Of a stretch of 64,000 nucleotides of DNA, positions 41,689 to 50,925 are shown one piece after another. The notes beneath the pieces were generated by a model that was given only the letters and a program-made list of their open reading frames with translations, did not search any database and had not been told where the DNA came from. Position numbers and translations under genes: made by a program. Position 1 is the first letter of the stretch. Each line of letters starts with the position of its first letter. Origin of the DNA: Bdellovibrio bacteriovorus (GTDB lineage: Bacteria; Bdellovibrionota; Bdellovibrionia; Bdellovibrionales; Bdellovibrionaceae). The stretch is taken from positions 160,774-224,773 of the forward strand of contig NZ_LUKF01000001.1 in the NCBI RefSeq assembly GCF_001592755.1, in the 5' to 3' direction.

Positions 41689-41721
41689 AAAAAGCCGCAT
41701 CAAATTGAAGCGGCTTTTTTT
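41689..41721 (+). terminator. terminator of the M13 peptidase gene
   Basis: AAAAAGCCGC and GCGGCTTTTT form a 10-bp stem around an 11-base loop, followed by further T. Confidence 0.88.
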
Positions 41722-41800
41722 GAATTCTACTCTTCATCGCATTTAAGCAAAATGACGGCGCAAAGCTTGCGTGTTTTGTTAAAGAACCGATAAGAAGATC

Positions 41801-42733
41801 ATGGAACGTATCTTGTTTTATTCGGCGTTACTCATATCTTTGAGTGCGTGTAGCTTGGATCTTAAAAAAGTGACAGATGCACTCACAGAAATCCCTGAAG
41901 AGGACGTCATTCAGTATTCCTGTCCCACGGGATATGTTTACGTACCCCCTTCCGCGAGCGAAACTCCTCCCGGATTCTGTGTCGCAAAATATGAAATGAA
42001 AGATGTCGCTGGCATTGCCACCTCACAAGCTGGTGGTACACCTTGGGGCAATATCGATCGCGATGATGCGATCACCGCTTGTCAGGCTTTGGGTTCTGAC
42101 TACGACCTTATCAGCACGGTTCAATGGAATAAGATTGCCACCAACATCACTGAAACGACGGCAAACTGGAGTTCCGGTGCTGTTAGTTCAGGGGCTCTAA
42201 ATCGCGGTCACTTTGATAACTCTTACGGAAGTCTGCTTGAAGCCGGCGGAGACGATCATCCCTGTTATGGTTATGACTTCGATAGCTCTGGAGCTGCGGA
42301 TTCGCAAGCTTCGCTCGACGCCGTTTGCAGTCCCAGCTTGTGGCATGAAAACCGACGAACTCATCAACTGTCTAACGGCGAAGTGCTTTGGGATTTCGCG
42401 GGGAACTCTTGGGAGTGGAACAAAGAAGATTTCACCGATCCCGGCGCTTCAAGCAATGACTACATCGCTGATTTAGTGGGACTGGGCGGAAGTTTTGCTA
42501 CTTTGTTTGCTCCCTCAAGCTCTTTGGTTTGTGCGAGTCCTAACTCGAACGAATATTGCGGAATGGGTTTTGCCTGGATTAATGGACCGGGCGGAGCGAT
42601 TGCACGCGGCGGAAGCCTTTATAATGGAACTGACACCGGAGTTTTCGCTGTGGACCTCGACAATTCAACCTCGTACTCAAACACCCACGTGGGTTTCCGC
42701 TGTGTGACTTCGGCCACTGCTGCACCCCAATAA
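41801..42733 (+). CDS. lipoprotein with formylglycine-generating-enzyme-like (SUMF1/C-type-lectin fold) domain
   Basis: This 310-residue protein has a lipobox (SALLISLSAC). The mature domain has the FGE-sulfatase pattern: GFCVAKYEMKDVAG, LISTVQWNKIA, LSNGEVLWDFAGNSWEW and the closing ARGGSLYNG, VGFRCV. Catalytic cysteines of true FGE are not evident, so a binding role is more likely than an enzyme; several bacterial proteins use this fold as a variable binding surface. Asp/Ser-rich insertions occur at about 150-180 and 215-240. It lies between the M13 peptidase and the rhodanese gene and was not classified further. Confidence 0.7.
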   Translation: MERILFYSALLISLSACSLDLKKVTDALTEIPEEDVIQYSCPTGYVYVPPSASETPPGFCVAKYEMKDVAGIATSQAGGTPWGNIDRDDAITACQALGSDYDLISTVQWNKIATNITETTANWSSGAVSSGALNRGHFDNSYGSLLEAGGDDHPCYGYDFDSSGAADSQASLDAVCSPSLWHENRRTHQLSNGEVLWDFAGNSWEWNKEDFTDPGASSNDYIADLVGLGGSFATLFAPSSSLVCASPNSNEYCGMGFAWINGPGGAIARGGSLYNGTDTGVFAVDLDNSTSYSNTHVGFRCVTSATAAPQ

Positions 42734-42808
42734 AAAAGCCTCTCTTTGCTGCATTTCAAAGCAAGTCCTGTTATGCTAAGAATCTTGGCTGTGACGCAGG
42801 AGGAATCT

Positions 42809-43174
42809 GTGACAGTGAAGTTAGTGAACTTCGAAACAAAAACTGAAAATCCTCATTATGAGGGAGTCTACGACATCGCACCGGCTGAAGTGCAAAAGCT
42901 GATGGCGAATGTGAAGCTTATTGATGTTCGTCAACCTGACGAGTACACGGGCGAATTGGGTCACGTCCCGGGCTCAGAGCTAGTAGTTCTGAACACTCTT
43001 CCCGATCATCTTGAAAATTTACCTAAAGACCAAACCGTGGTCTTCATCTGTAAAAGTGGCGGTCGCTCTGCTCAGGCCACAGCTTTTGCAAAAATGAATG
43101 GCCTTACACACGTTTATAATATGCAAGGTGGAATGATGCTTTGGAACCACCTTCAATTGCCTGTTGAAAGATAG
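42809..43174 (+). CDS. rhodanese-like domain protein
   Basis: The GTG at 42809, five bases after AGGAGG, gives 121 residues; an ATG at 42746 is less supported. LIDVRQPDEYTGELGHVPGS and the active-site loop FICKSGGRSAQA (catalytic Cys) identify a single rhodanese domain. Such proteins transfer or carry sulfane sulfur in the cytoplasm. It lies seven bases before the HAD nucleotidase gene and probably shares its transcript. Confidence 0.9.
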   Translation: MTVKLVNFETKTENPHYEGVYDIAPAEVQKLMANVKLIDVRQPDEYTGELGHVPGSELVVLNTLPDHLENLPKDQTVVFICKSGGRSAQATAFAKMNGLTHVYNMQGGMMLWNHLQLPVER

Positions 43175-43181
43175 AAAAAAT

Positions 43182-44555
43182 ATGCCAGGAAAAGTATTTG
43201 TTAATAGAACTTTGAATCTGAAAAAGATTCGTTACATCGGCGTTGATATGGACCATACGTTGGTTCGTTATAACAGTGAAAACTTCGAACGCCTTTCTCA
43301 CACCACTATGATCGAAAAATTGATCAAACGTGGTTATCCAGAAGCTTTGCGTAAGTTGACGTTTGACTACAACTACGCGATTCGCGGTCTGGTGATCGAT
43401 CGTAAGATGGGGAACCTTTTGAAATTGAATCGCTATACGGCGATTCGCGCCAGCTACCATGGTTTGAAGCCGTTGGATTTCAAAAGCCATCAAAAGCTTT
43501 ACAAGTCGACTTACATCGACTTAAGCAACTCGGACTATTTGGCCGTCGATACTTCGTTTTCAATTTCTTTGGCGAACTTGATCGCTCAGATCGTCGAGCT
43601 TAAAGACACGGATCTTGGAAACAAGTATCCGGAGTATTCCCAAATCGCCGACGACGTGTTGGATGCTTTGGATGAAGCCCATCGCGATGGCTCTTTGAAA
43701 GACGTTGTTAAGAAAAATCTGGATCACTACATCATTAAGGATCCTGAGCTTGTTGAAGGACTTGAAAAATTCCGTCGTCATGGAAAGAAGATCTTCGTTT
43801 TAACGAATTCTGATTTCCACTATACAAAATTATTGTTGGATTATGCGATTCAACCTTTCTTGAAAGAACACAAGTCTTGGCAAGATCTGTTTGAATTCGT
43901 AATTACTTTTGCCTCGAAACCCAAGTTCTTCTATGAAAGCCAAAAATATCTTCGCGTAAATCCCGAAGATGGCACGATGACAAACATGGAAGGAAAACTG
44001 ACTCCCGGTATCTACCAAGGCGGTAACGCGAAGAAATTCACGGCCGATCTTGAGCTTGCCGGCGACGACATCCTGTACATCGGGGACCATATTTACGGCG
44101 ACATCCTTCGCTTGAAAAAGGACTGTAACTGGAGAACAGCTATGGTCATTGAAGAGTTGGATGACGAAGTGAACAACAATAAAAAAGCCGAACCTTTGAA
44201 TCAAGAAATCGAAGTCTTGATGAAAAAGAAAGAGCCTTTAGAAGATGAACTGACAGACCTGATGACTCGTAAAATTGAAAAAGCCGCGAACATCAACGAC
44301 ACGCAAATCGATGGTCTTCAGAAAACCATTTCTGAAATCGACGCGCAAATCAGTCAGCTGATCAAAAAGCAGCAAGCCATGTACAACGGCAACTGGGGTC
44401 AACTGATGAGAGCCGGTAACGAAGAAAGCTACTTCGCCTATCAGTTAGACCGCTACGCCTGCGTTTACATGGAAAAGCTCGGAGACCTCTTGGATCTTTC
44501 GCCAAGAACTTATTTCCGCGCCCCACGCCGCCCACTAGCCCACGAAATCTACTAG
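43182..44555 (+). CDS. HAD-superfamily 5'-nucleotidase (cN-II-like)
   Basis: The protein is 457 residues from the ATG at 43182. The HAD motif I is GVDMDHTLVRYN, motif II is FVLTNSDFHYT and the late motif is ILYIGDHIYGD, with a cap domain in between; the layout matches HAD-IG purine 5'-nucleotidases of the human NT5C2 type. A coiled-coil insertion (about residues 345-405, rich in Lys/Glu) follows motif IV. Nucleotide dephosphorylation is likely, and may help salvage prey nucleotides; the substrate is inferred. A terminator follows. Confidence 0.88.
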   Translation: MPGKVFVNRTLNLKKIRYIGVDMDHTLVRYNSENFERLSHTTMIEKLIKRGYPEALRKLTFDYNYAIRGLVIDRKMGNLLKLNRYTAIRASYHGLKPLDFKSHQKLYKSTYIDLSNSDYLAVDTSFSISLANLIAQIVELKDTDLGNKYPEYSQIADDVLDALDEAHRDGSLKDVVKKNLDHYIIKDPELVEGLEKFRRHGKKIFVLTNSDFHYTKLLLDYAIQPFLKEHKSWQDLFEFVITFASKPKFFYESQKYLRVNPEDGTMTNMEGKLTPGIYQGGNAKKFTADLELAGDDILYIGDHIYGDILRLKKDCNWRTAMVIEELDDEVNNNKKAEPLNQEIEVLMKKKEPLEDELTDLMTRKIEKAANINDTQIDGLQKTISEIDAQISQLIKKQQAMYNGNWGQLMRAGNEESYFAYQLDRYACVYMEKLGDLLDLSPRTYFRAPRRPLAHEIY

Positions 44556-44587
44556 GTGCCTGCTTCTTTTTGGGTCTACACCGCAGC

Positions 44588-44617
44588 AAAGCCACTCCAT
44601 AAGAGTGGCTTTTTTTA
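44588..44617 (+). terminator. terminator of the HAD nucleotidase gene
   Basis: AAAGCCACT and AGTGGCTTT pair around CCATAAG and are followed by a run of T. Confidence 0.88.
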
Positions 44618-44674
44618 TTTCGACAGTTAAACTGATCTAGAGAGTCTCGAAGAACACATTTCTAAGGATGGTCT

Positions 44675-45175
44675 ACGAGAAAGTTTATTGTTTCCGCACT
44701 GCTTGTTTTTGCTACTTCCCATGTCATGGCTGACGCCAAGGTCGGTTTCATCGATATGCAAAAAGCAATCAAAGGAACTGCGGCTGGAAAAAAAGCCACC
44801 GCCGAACTCGATGCACAGTATTCCGAAGAGAAAAAGAATTTCGAAAAGCGCGAAGTTGAACTTAAAAACATGGCTCAGGAGCTAGAAAAGAAAAAGGCGG
44901 TTCTTTCAGAAGAGGCTTTTAAAGCCAAACAAATTGAATATCAAAAAGCCGTTATCGCCTTTCGTGAAAACGTAACAAAAAGTCAGAACGACATTCAAAA
45001 GAAACAAGAGCAACTGACAGCTCCTATTCTTGAAAAAATGGAAAAGGTCATCGCGAAAGTTTCTAAAGAAAAAGGATTTACGATGGTGCTGCAAGACACT
45101 CGTATGATCGTATATTCATCTACGGACGCTGATTTAACAGAAGATGTGATTAAGGCCTACGAAAGCGAGAAATAG
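44675..45175 (+). CDS. skp: periplasmic chaperone Skp/OmpH with apparent ACG start
   Basis: The mature part (ADAKVGFIDMQKAIKGTAAG, long coiled coil, then AKVSKEKGFTMVLQDTRMIV) is an OmpH/Skp chaperone that escorts outer-membrane proteins. The first ATG in frame (44726) would remove the signal peptide. Upstream in the same frame lies ACG-AGA-AAG-TTT, giving (M)RKFIVSALLVFATSHVMA, a good signal peptide, with AAGGA six bases ahead of the ACG and an in-frame TAA just beyond. So the start is probably ACG (166 residues), or an ATG mutated or misread. The stop codon is followed by a TGCCAGCACC motif. Confidence 0.82.
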   Translation, partial: TRKFIVSALLVFATSHVMADAKVGFIDMQKAIKGTAAGKKATAELDAQYSEEKKNFEKREVELKNMAQELEKKKAVLSEEAFKAKQIEYQKAVIAFRENVTKSQNDIQKKQEQLTAPILEKMEKVIAKVSKEKGFTMVLQDTRMIVYSSTDADLTEDVIKAYESEK

Positions 45176-45187
45176 TGCCAGCACCCT

Positions 45188-45898
45188 TTACCAAGGTAAA
45201 GGGTCACCATCGCGAAAGAAGCCACCGTTAGGACCACCCTTAGGAAGAGTGGCTGCCCAGATGATGCCTTTGATTCCCTGCTCAACTGTACGGTCTGCAT
45301 GTGGGCCACCCATATCCGTGCGCACCCACCCCGGTGATACGGAGTTCACACAGATATCTGCCCCTTGCACTTCCGAAGCAAAAAGATTCGTCACCATATT
45401 CAGAGCCGTTTTAGAGATACGATAAGACGCGGAAGCGTTTTGCGGAACTGACAGCTGGGCCATACCACTAGAGACATTTACAATACGGCCGTAACCTTCT
45501 TGCTGCATCAACGGAAAAATTTTCTGAGTCAGCAAAAAAGGACCTAAAGTATTCGTCGTAAATGTTTTCTGAATAGTTGAAGCTTTCGTTTTAAATAAAG
45601 AAGAATTTCCGCCATCTTCACTGTCGATCAGGATTCCAGCGTTATTCACAAGAACATCCACAAAACCAAAATCTTTGCGGATGTTTTCAACGAAATCATT
45701 AATACTTTTTTCTTGCGAAAGATCCAGCTTCATCGGCACCACATCCAAGTCCTTCATTTTGAAGGCATTGATTTGCTTTTGCGCCTTATCTGGATTTCGC
45801 ATGGCCATCACCACTTTAAAACCTCTTTGCGCCAAGGCCTCGCTTGTCGCAAGACCCAAACCTCGATTCGCACCTGTGACGATGGCAATTTTTTTCAT
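45188..45898 (-). CDS. short-chain dehydrogenase/reductase
   Basis: This 236-residue classical SDR has VTGANRGLGLA (cofactor loop), LVNNAGIL, VNVSSGMA, SASYRISKTALN (catalytic Tyr and Lys) and VSPGWVRTDMGG. It is NAD(P)-dependent; the substrate is unknown, and the closest types are carbonyl-reductase-like SDRs. Its end overlaps a perfect ACCCTTTACC/GGTAAAGGGT palindrome next to the skp stop. It lies nine bases after the exported protein gene at 45908, on the same strand. Confidence 0.9.
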   Translation of the reverse strand: MKKIAIVTGANRGLGLATSEALAQRGFKVVMAMRNPDKAQKQINAFKMKDLDVVPMKLDLSQEKSINDFVENIRKDFGFVDVLVNNAGILIDSEDGGNSSLFKTKASTIQKTFTTNTLGPFLLTQKIFPLMQQEGYGRIVNVSSGMAQLSVPQNASASYRISKTALNMVTNLFASEVQGADICVNSVSPGWVRTDMGGPHADRTVEQGIKGIIWAATLPKGGPNGGFFRDGDPLPW

Positions 45899-45907
45899 GA
45901 CAATTCC

Positions 45908-46501
45908 TTATTGAGGACGTGGAACCGGGAAGTCAGGGCCCGCACCGCCGCCGCCGCCATCAACGGGGTCAACCGGAACTAGAACACCTGTAGACCAGTT
46001 GCGCGCATCAATCACGCATTCACTGGAAATCACACGCCAACGTTCGATCGGGAAGTGATAAACTGTTTCAACCCAACCCCAACCGTTCCAATCAACGACA
46101 CGGCGGTAACCACCACGCCCATCACGGTCTACAACCGAACGAGTTTCGCGATGGAACGTTAGAAGTGGATAGTGAAGTTTCAAACGACCGTCATGAGTCA
46201 ACTGAGCCTTCGCAGGTTCTTCAAACAAACAACCATAGAAACCATCAATGCTGCGAATGCGGCCTTCAAGAATTTCTCCGGGTTGTACGTCACGATCTTT
46301 CGGTACGCGGAAAGAAAAGAAATAATCAGAAGGTGCGCCATTGTAGTAATAGCTGCGAGTATTCAAAGTCAAAAGACCGTCGAACTCTACCAAGCGAACC
46401 GTCGCGCGACCATCTTCGCTCATCCATGTGCCTTCCAAATTGCTGCCGGCAACGGCGTTGAAAGACAAAGCCAATGTTAATGCGGCTACGAACATTTTCA
46501 T
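45908..46501 (-). CDS. exported protein of unknown function
   Basis: This 197-residue protein has a signal peptide (MKMFVAALTLALSFNAVAG). The mature domain begins LEGTWMSEDGRATVRLVEFD, a lipocalin-like or DUF2147-like strand pattern, has two cysteines (FYGCLFEE, SSECVIDA) and a Gly/Pro-rich tail (VDGGGGGAGPDFPVPRPQ). The fold call is weak. It lies eight bases after the anchored protein gene at 46510 and ahead of the SDR gene, forming a minus-strand run. Confidence 0.72.
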   Translation of the reverse strand: MKMFVAALTLALSFNAVAGSNLEGTWMSEDGRATVRLVEFDGLLTLNTRSYYYNGAPSDYFFSFRVPKDRDVQPGEILEGRIRSIDGFYGCLFEEPAKAQLTHDGRLKLHYPLLTFHRETRSVVDRDGRGGYRRVVDWNGWGWVETVYHFPIERWRVISSECVIDARNWSTGVLVPVDPVDGGGGGAGPDFPVPRPQ

Positions 46502-46509
46502 ATTTCCCC

Positions 46510-47244
46510 CTATCGAGAACCCGCGTTGCGGTTGAACAAAATGATGTAGTCTTTCGCACCTGTTTGTTCCATCATTCCCGAAAATTTATTGTCTTCAAAT
46601 TTCTTGCGGTAGGTCTTGCGAGCGATGTTTTGAATCATGCACCCCAAAGGACCGGTACCCGCCAAATCTTTACCTTCTTCAATCACACACTTCGGTTCAA
46701 ACGACTCCTCTTGCTGACGAGTCACCGGAAATTTTGTGATAGAAAAACTGACTACATCGAGCTTGTACTCTTCTTTCAAACGATTGGCAGGATTTTTCTT
46801 TAATAGTTGCGAAGAATAAATGTTAGGTACGATGGCCGCGACCCGCAAACCCTGCTCACGAGCCGTCTTTACGCCGTCCACGAAGCGATCCATTTCGTTT
46901 TTGATATCGACCCGCATGTTGGAATTAAAAAGCTCCACGTAAGGCAGCATAGGCTCAACAACGATCACATCGTATTTAGATCCGGCCTCTTGATTGGCTT
47001 CAAAAAATCCGCGCAAAAGCTCCATGTCTTCGATTTGGTTCGGAGTGACTCCCAATAACACAACCGGCGCCTCTTTAATCTCTAAGCGAAGACGTTCGTA
47101 AACGCCCTTCCCTAACTCTTCAGGAGTCGTCACTTGAGAGAATTTGATCTTCGGAATGCTTTGCGGCTGGATAGAGAAATTCATCGCAAAATAGATACCC
47201 AAAGCGATCACAGCAGTAGCACAGGCCCAGTAAATGTATTTCAT
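46510..47244 (-). CDS. inner-membrane-anchored protein of unknown function
   Basis: This 244-residue protein has one N-terminal membrane segment (YIYWACATAVIALGIYFAM) and a periplasmic domain with alternating strands and helices (VVLLGVTPNQIEDMELLRGF, YDVIVVEPMLPYVELF, LRVAAIVPNIYSSQLL), suggesting an alpha/beta fold. Two Cys lie in the C-terminal third. It is not recognised. It is the first gene of a three-gene minus-strand run and divergent from the pantothenate operon. Confidence 0.68.
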   Translation of the reverse strand: MKYIYWACATAVIALGIYFAMNFSIQPQSIPKIKFSQVTTPEELGKGVYERLRLEIKEAPVVLLGVTPNQIEDMELLRGFFEANQEAGSKYDVIVVEPMLPYVELFNSNMRVDIKNEMDRFVDGVKTAREQGLRVAAIVPNIYSSQLLKKNPANRLKEEYKLDVVSFSITKFPVTRQQEESFEPKCVIEEGKDLAGTGPLGCMIQNIARKTYRKKFEDNKFSGMMEQTGAKDYIILFNRNAGSR

Positions 47245-47399
47245 GGGGCCGAAGGTCGCGCAGAATATGAGCGAAGTCTAGTTACGGCGCTACGCACGCC
47301 ATTCGTCGCAGCGTGGCAATCCTCGTTGTAATCTGTTAGAATTATGCTAGGTTGCGAACATTACATAGGACTTGATCCCCAGGACAGGTACCCACTTAT

Positions 47400-48122
47400 A
47401 TGAAGGCGACGAATACAAATTCTTCTTTTTCTTATTTAATTATTGGCTCTGGCCGCGTCGCCCGACACCTGGGCTATTATCTTCACTTACTCAATCAACA
47501 TTTTGAAACTTGGGATCGCTCACAAGATCCGCACGCACTGGCACGAAAAGTCGCGAAATCTTCTCACGTCTTGCTTGCGATCAGTGATTCGGCCCTCTTA
47601 GGATTTTATCGACAGCATTTAGCAGGTCACGAGAAAGTCCTCGTGCATTTTTCTGGAGCTCATCATTTTGATGATATGATTGCCGCGCACCCGTTGATGA
47701 CTTTCGGACCCGAGCTTTATGATCTTTCGTTTTATCAAAAGGTTCACTTCACCGTGACGGGTGCTGACTCTCTTAAAGAGGCGATCCCGGTCTTTACGAA
47801 TCCTTTCTCTGTCTTGCCACCGGAACAAAAGGCGCGCTATCACGCGTACTGTGTTTTAGGCGGAAACTTCGTGACTTTACTTGTAACTAAAATGTTGCAA
47901 GGTTTTTCAGAGATGAATATTCCGGTCGAGGCCGCGCACCTTTACGTCGAAAAAATTTTAGCGAATACATTTCAGAATCCGACTCAGGCCTTAACGGGAC
48001 CGCTTGTGCGAAAAGATGTCGATACTGTGAAGACAAATCTCGCAGCTCTTTCAGAGGATTCCTATCTTCCCGTCTATGAAGCATTTTTAAAAACCCACTG
48101 GCCCGATTACCCGCGAAAGTGA
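47400..48122 (+). CDS. DUF2520-family Rossmann protein, candidate ketopantoate reductase
   Basis: This 240-residue protein has a nucleotide loop IIGSGRVARHLG at residues about 14-25. The C-terminal DUF2520 helical domain has YHAYCVLGGNFVTLLVT and ALTGPLVRKDVDTVKTNLA. DUF2520 proteins resemble ketopantoate reductase. The gene starts the operon and is followed after seven bases by panB, then panC, coaBC, coaX and panD. No panE lies in this operon, so it probably reduces ketopantoate to pantoate, comparable with alternative reductases such as PanG. This is inference from neighbourhood; no activity motif was verified. Confidence 0.75.
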   Translation: MKATNTNSSFSYLIIGSGRVARHLGYYLHLLNQHFETWDRSQDPHALARKVAKSSHVLLAISDSALLGFYRQHLAGHEKVLVHFSGAHHFDDMIAAHPLMTFGPELYDLSFYQKVHFTVTGADSLKEAIPVFTNPFSVLPPEQKARYHAYCVLGGNFVTLLVTKMLQGFSEMNIPVEAAHLYVEKILANTFQNPTQALTGPLVRKDVDTVKTNLAALSEDSYLPVYEAFLKTHWPDYPRK

Positions 48123-48129
48123 GGCAACA

Positions 48130-48921
48130 ATGAAAACCATTTTAGATTTTCAGGATAAGAAAGCGAAAAAAGAAAAAATATCCATGGTCACCTGTTATGA
48201 CTACACCTTCGCGCGCATCTTAGCCGAAAGCGACGTCGATTGCCTTTTAGTGGGAGATTCTTTGGCGATGACGATGCATGGACATAAGACGACGTTGAAC
48301 GCCTCTGTAAACATGATGGCTTTGCACACGGCGGCCGTCGTGCGCGGCGCCGGCGATAAATTCGTCGTTGGTGATTTGCCCTTCATGAGTTATCGCAAAG
48401 GTCTTACTGCCAATATGACTTACGTTGAAAAGATCATGAAGGCTGGAGCCCACGCGGTGAAACTGGAAGGTGCTTCTGGAAATATCGAACTGGTTCGTCA
48501 TCTTCTGGATTCAGGCGTTCCGGTGATGGGTCACTTAGGTTTAACTCCGCAATCCGTGAATCAATTGGGCGGTTTTAAAGTACAAGGTCGCGACGAAAAG
48601 GCTCAGAAAAAAATCAAAGAGCAAGCTTTGCAACTTCAAGACGCTGGTGCCTTTTCCGTAGTACTTGAATGCGTTCCTTCAAAACTTGCTAAAGAAATCA
48701 CCGCGTCCCTAGAAATCCCCACGATTGGTATCGGTGGAGGTCCTGACTGCGACGGCCAAGTTCTTGTTCTGCAAGACATGTTAGGAATGACTCCAGGATT
48801 TAAACCTAAGTTCCTAAAACAATACTTCAATGGCTTTGAAGCGATGAAAGAGGCCTTTAACACTTATCATCAAGAAGTGACAGAAGGAAAATTCCCTACC
48901 GAGAAAGAGAGCTACTCATGA
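48130..48921 (+). CDS. panB: 3-methyl-2-oxobutanoate hydroxymethyltransferase
   Basis: This 263-residue TIM-barrel protein has MVTCYDYTFARILAES, DCLLVGDSLAMTMHGH, HTAAVVRGAG, VGDLPFMSY, KLEGASGN, MGHLGLTPQ and VLECVPSKLAKEIT, all family-specific. It adds a hydroxymethyl group from methylene-THF to ketoisovalerate, forming ketopantoate. It lies seven bases after the DUF2520 gene, and its stop overlaps the panC start by four bases, so it is a coupled operon gene. Confidence 0.96.
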   Translation: MKTILDFQDKKAKKEKISMVTCYDYTFARILAESDVDCLLVGDSLAMTMHGHKTTLNASVNMMALHTAAVVRGAGDKFVVGDLPFMSYRKGLTANMTYVEKIMKAGAHAVKLEGASGNIELVRHLLDSGVPVMGHLGLTPQSVNQLGGFKVQGRDEKAQKKIKEQALQLQDAGAFSVVLECVPSKLAKEITASLEIPTIGIGGGPDCDGQVLVLQDMLGMTPGFKPKFLKQYFNGFEAMKEAFNTYHQEVTEGKFPTEKESYS

Positions 48922-49673
48922 GTGAAGTTCTGCGTTCTCCTTCAGAAATGAAAGCCTGGCGCAAAGACAAAGTGGGCACGGTGGGCTTTGTTCCTACCAT
49001 GGGTGCTTTGCATGCCGGGCATGAAGAATTGATCAAGCGCGCCCGCAAAGAAAATGACTTGGTTGTTCTTTCTATCTTCGTAAATCCGACACAGTTCAAT
49101 GACCCTCAAGATCTGGCGAAGTATCCAAAAACATGGGAGCAAGATTTCGCCATGGCCGAGATGAACGGAGTGGATGCGGTTTTCTTTCCTAACTTTGAAG
49201 AAATGTATCCGGACAAGTACCGCTATAAAGTTTCAGAGAACGATTATTCCTTGCTATTAGACGGCGCTCATCGACCCGGTCACTTTGACGGCGTTTTATC
49301 CGTCGTGATGAAGCTTTTTAACTTAGTCCGTCCTAATAAAGCCTACTTTGGAGAAAAAGATTTTCAACAGCTCTCATTAATTCGCGGAATGGTGGATGCA
49401 TTTTTTATGAATCTGGAGGTCATTCCTGTCGCGACGGTGCGTGAGCACGATGGTCTAGCCATGAGTTCTCGCAATACGCGACTGAAAGCTGAAGAAAGAA
49501 AAATCGCGCCTGCGATCTATAAAGCCATCACCGAAAGCAAAAGTGCCGAAGAAGCCACGGCAAAACTTCAAGCCCAGGGTTTTGTCGTCGATTACGTCAC
49601 CGATATAGGATCTCGCCGCTTCGTCGCGGCGAAATTGGGTGAAGTGAGGTTGATAGACAATGTCGAAATCTAA
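48918..49673 (+). CDS. panC: pantothenate synthetase
   Basis: This 251-residue protein has PTMGALHAGHEELI (nucleotide HIGH-type), SIFVNPTQFNDPQDL, RPGHFDGVLSVVMKLFNLV, AYFGEKDFQQL and the KMSK-like GLAMSSRNTRL. It ligates pantoate and beta-alanine with ATP. It overlaps panB by four bases and coaBC by 14, indicating tight translational coupling. It is a little shorter than the usual 280 residues at the C-terminus. Confidence 0.96.
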   Translation: MSEVLRSPSEMKAWRKDKVGTVGFVPTMGALHAGHEELIKRARKENDLVVLSIFVNPTQFNDPQDLAKYPKTWEQDFAMAEMNGVDAVFFPNFEEMYPDKYRYKVSENDYSLLLDGAHRPGHFDGVLSVVMKLFNLVRPNKAYFGEKDFQQLSLIRGMVDAFFMNLEVIPVATVREHDGLAMSSRNTRLKAEERKIAPAIYKAITESKSAEEATAKLQAQGFVVDYVTDIGSRRFVAAKLGEVRLIDNVEI

Positions 49674-50925
49674 AGTTCTTTTTATTATGACGGGCTCTAT
49701 CGCCTGCTACAAAGCCTGCCACGTGGTCTCTCGACTGGTCCAAGCCAATTGCGAAGTGCAAGTCGTTGCGACTCCTTCGGCCTTAAAGTTTGTGGGCAAT
49801 GCGACACTTGAAGGTCTGACCGGAAAACCTGTTGTCAGCGACATGTACGCCACAGGCAATGTTATGGATCATATTCACCTTATGAGATGGGCGGATGTGA
49901 TTTTAGTCGCACCCGCAACGGCCAGCTTCATCAACAAAGCAGCCCAAGGTGTCGGCGATGATTTAGTGCAAACTCTTTTCTTAGCTCACGACTTTAAGAA
50001 ACCTTTCCTTGTTGCGCCCGCGATGAACACGAGTATGTACAAACACCCTGTCACGCAAAAGTCCTTGCAGACTCTTCGTGAAATGGGTGTGCAGATTTTA
50101 GAAACCGCTTCCGGTATTCTGGCTTGCGGCGAAGAAGGTTGGGGGAAACTTCTTGAACCTGATTTGATTCTGAAATTCACGCTTGAAGCTTTGCAAAACA
50201 AAGGCGCCACGGTCCCGTCCGAGGCGATCTCATTTAAATCCGCCAGCAAAGTCAAAGTCCTTGTCACTGCCGGCGGCACGCAAGAACCCATCGACACCGT
50301 ACGAGTTATTAGCAATCTGAGTTCTGGTAAAACAGGTGTTACGATCGCAGAAAATCTGACGCAAATGGGTTTTGACGTCACACTTTTGCAGGCGCATGGA
50401 TCCGCACACGCTGAACACGTCACTCGTCGCGACTTCTTTACAAGCTTTGCTAGCCTTGATGAAAAGATGAAAAATTATCTTTCCAGTGAAGAGTTCACGC
50501 ATGTCATTCACGCAGCGGCTGTGAGTGATTATTCTGTGGATAGCATTGAAGTGAACGGTGTTAAGCATCGCCCCTTTGAGGTAAAAAAGGTCAGCTCAGA
50601 CGCAGATCACCTCAATATTCATTTGAAACGCAATCATAAGATCGTGGATCGTTTGAAGGATTACTCAAAGAATAAAAATCTGCAAGTGATCGCGTTTAAA
50701 TTGACCAGCCATGCTTCGGCTGAAGACAAACAAAAAGCCGTGACGAAGTTATTCCAAGGTTCTCATGCCGACTTCGTCGTACACAACGATATGACGGATA
50801 TTGATATTGTTAACAAAACACATAAGTTCACCTTACACTCGCCTTCCAACGCGGTGGCTTGCGAAAGCCTAGAAAGACTTTCCAGTGAATTGATCCATGC
50901 TCTTATGCCTAAGGATACTTTATGA
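49660..50925 (+). CDS. coaBC: bifunctional phosphopantothenoylcysteine decarboxylase / phosphopantothenate-cysteine ligase
   Basis: This 421-residue fusion has an N-terminal CoaC flavoprotein ([34 protein letters not shown] with the catalytic His, [10 protein letters not shown]) and, from about residue 190, a CoaB ligase ([33 protein letters not shown]). It makes 4'-phosphopantetheine from phosphopantothenate and cysteine. It overlaps panC by 14 bases and coaX by four. Confidence 0.95.
   Translation: MSKSKVLFIMTGSIACYKACHVVSRLVQANCEVQVVATPSALKFVGNATLEGLTGKPVVSDMYATGNVMDHIHLMRWADVILVAPATASFINKAAQGVGDDLVQTLFLAHDFKKPFLVAPAMNTSMYKHPVTQKSLQTLREMGVQILETASGILACGEEGWGKLLEPDLILKFTLEALQNKGATVPSEAISFKSASKVKVLVTAGGTQEPIDTVRVISNLSSGKTGVTIAENLTQMGFDVTLLQAHGSAHAEHVTRRDFFTSFASLDEKMKNYLSSEEFTHVIHAAAVSDYSVDSIEVNGVKHRPFEVKKVSSDADHLNIHLKRNHKIVDRLKDYSKNKNLQVIAFKLTSHASAEDKQKAVTKLFQGSHADFVVHNDMTDIDIVNKTHKFTLHSPSNAVACESLERLSSELIHALMPKDTL

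Noticed and set aside
45179-45200. ACCCTTTACC/GGTAAAGGGT palindrome as a terminator between skp and the SDR gene
   Set aside because: Perfect stem but a two-base loop and no T-run, and it lies inside the SDR coding end; better explained by the stop-adjacent motif.
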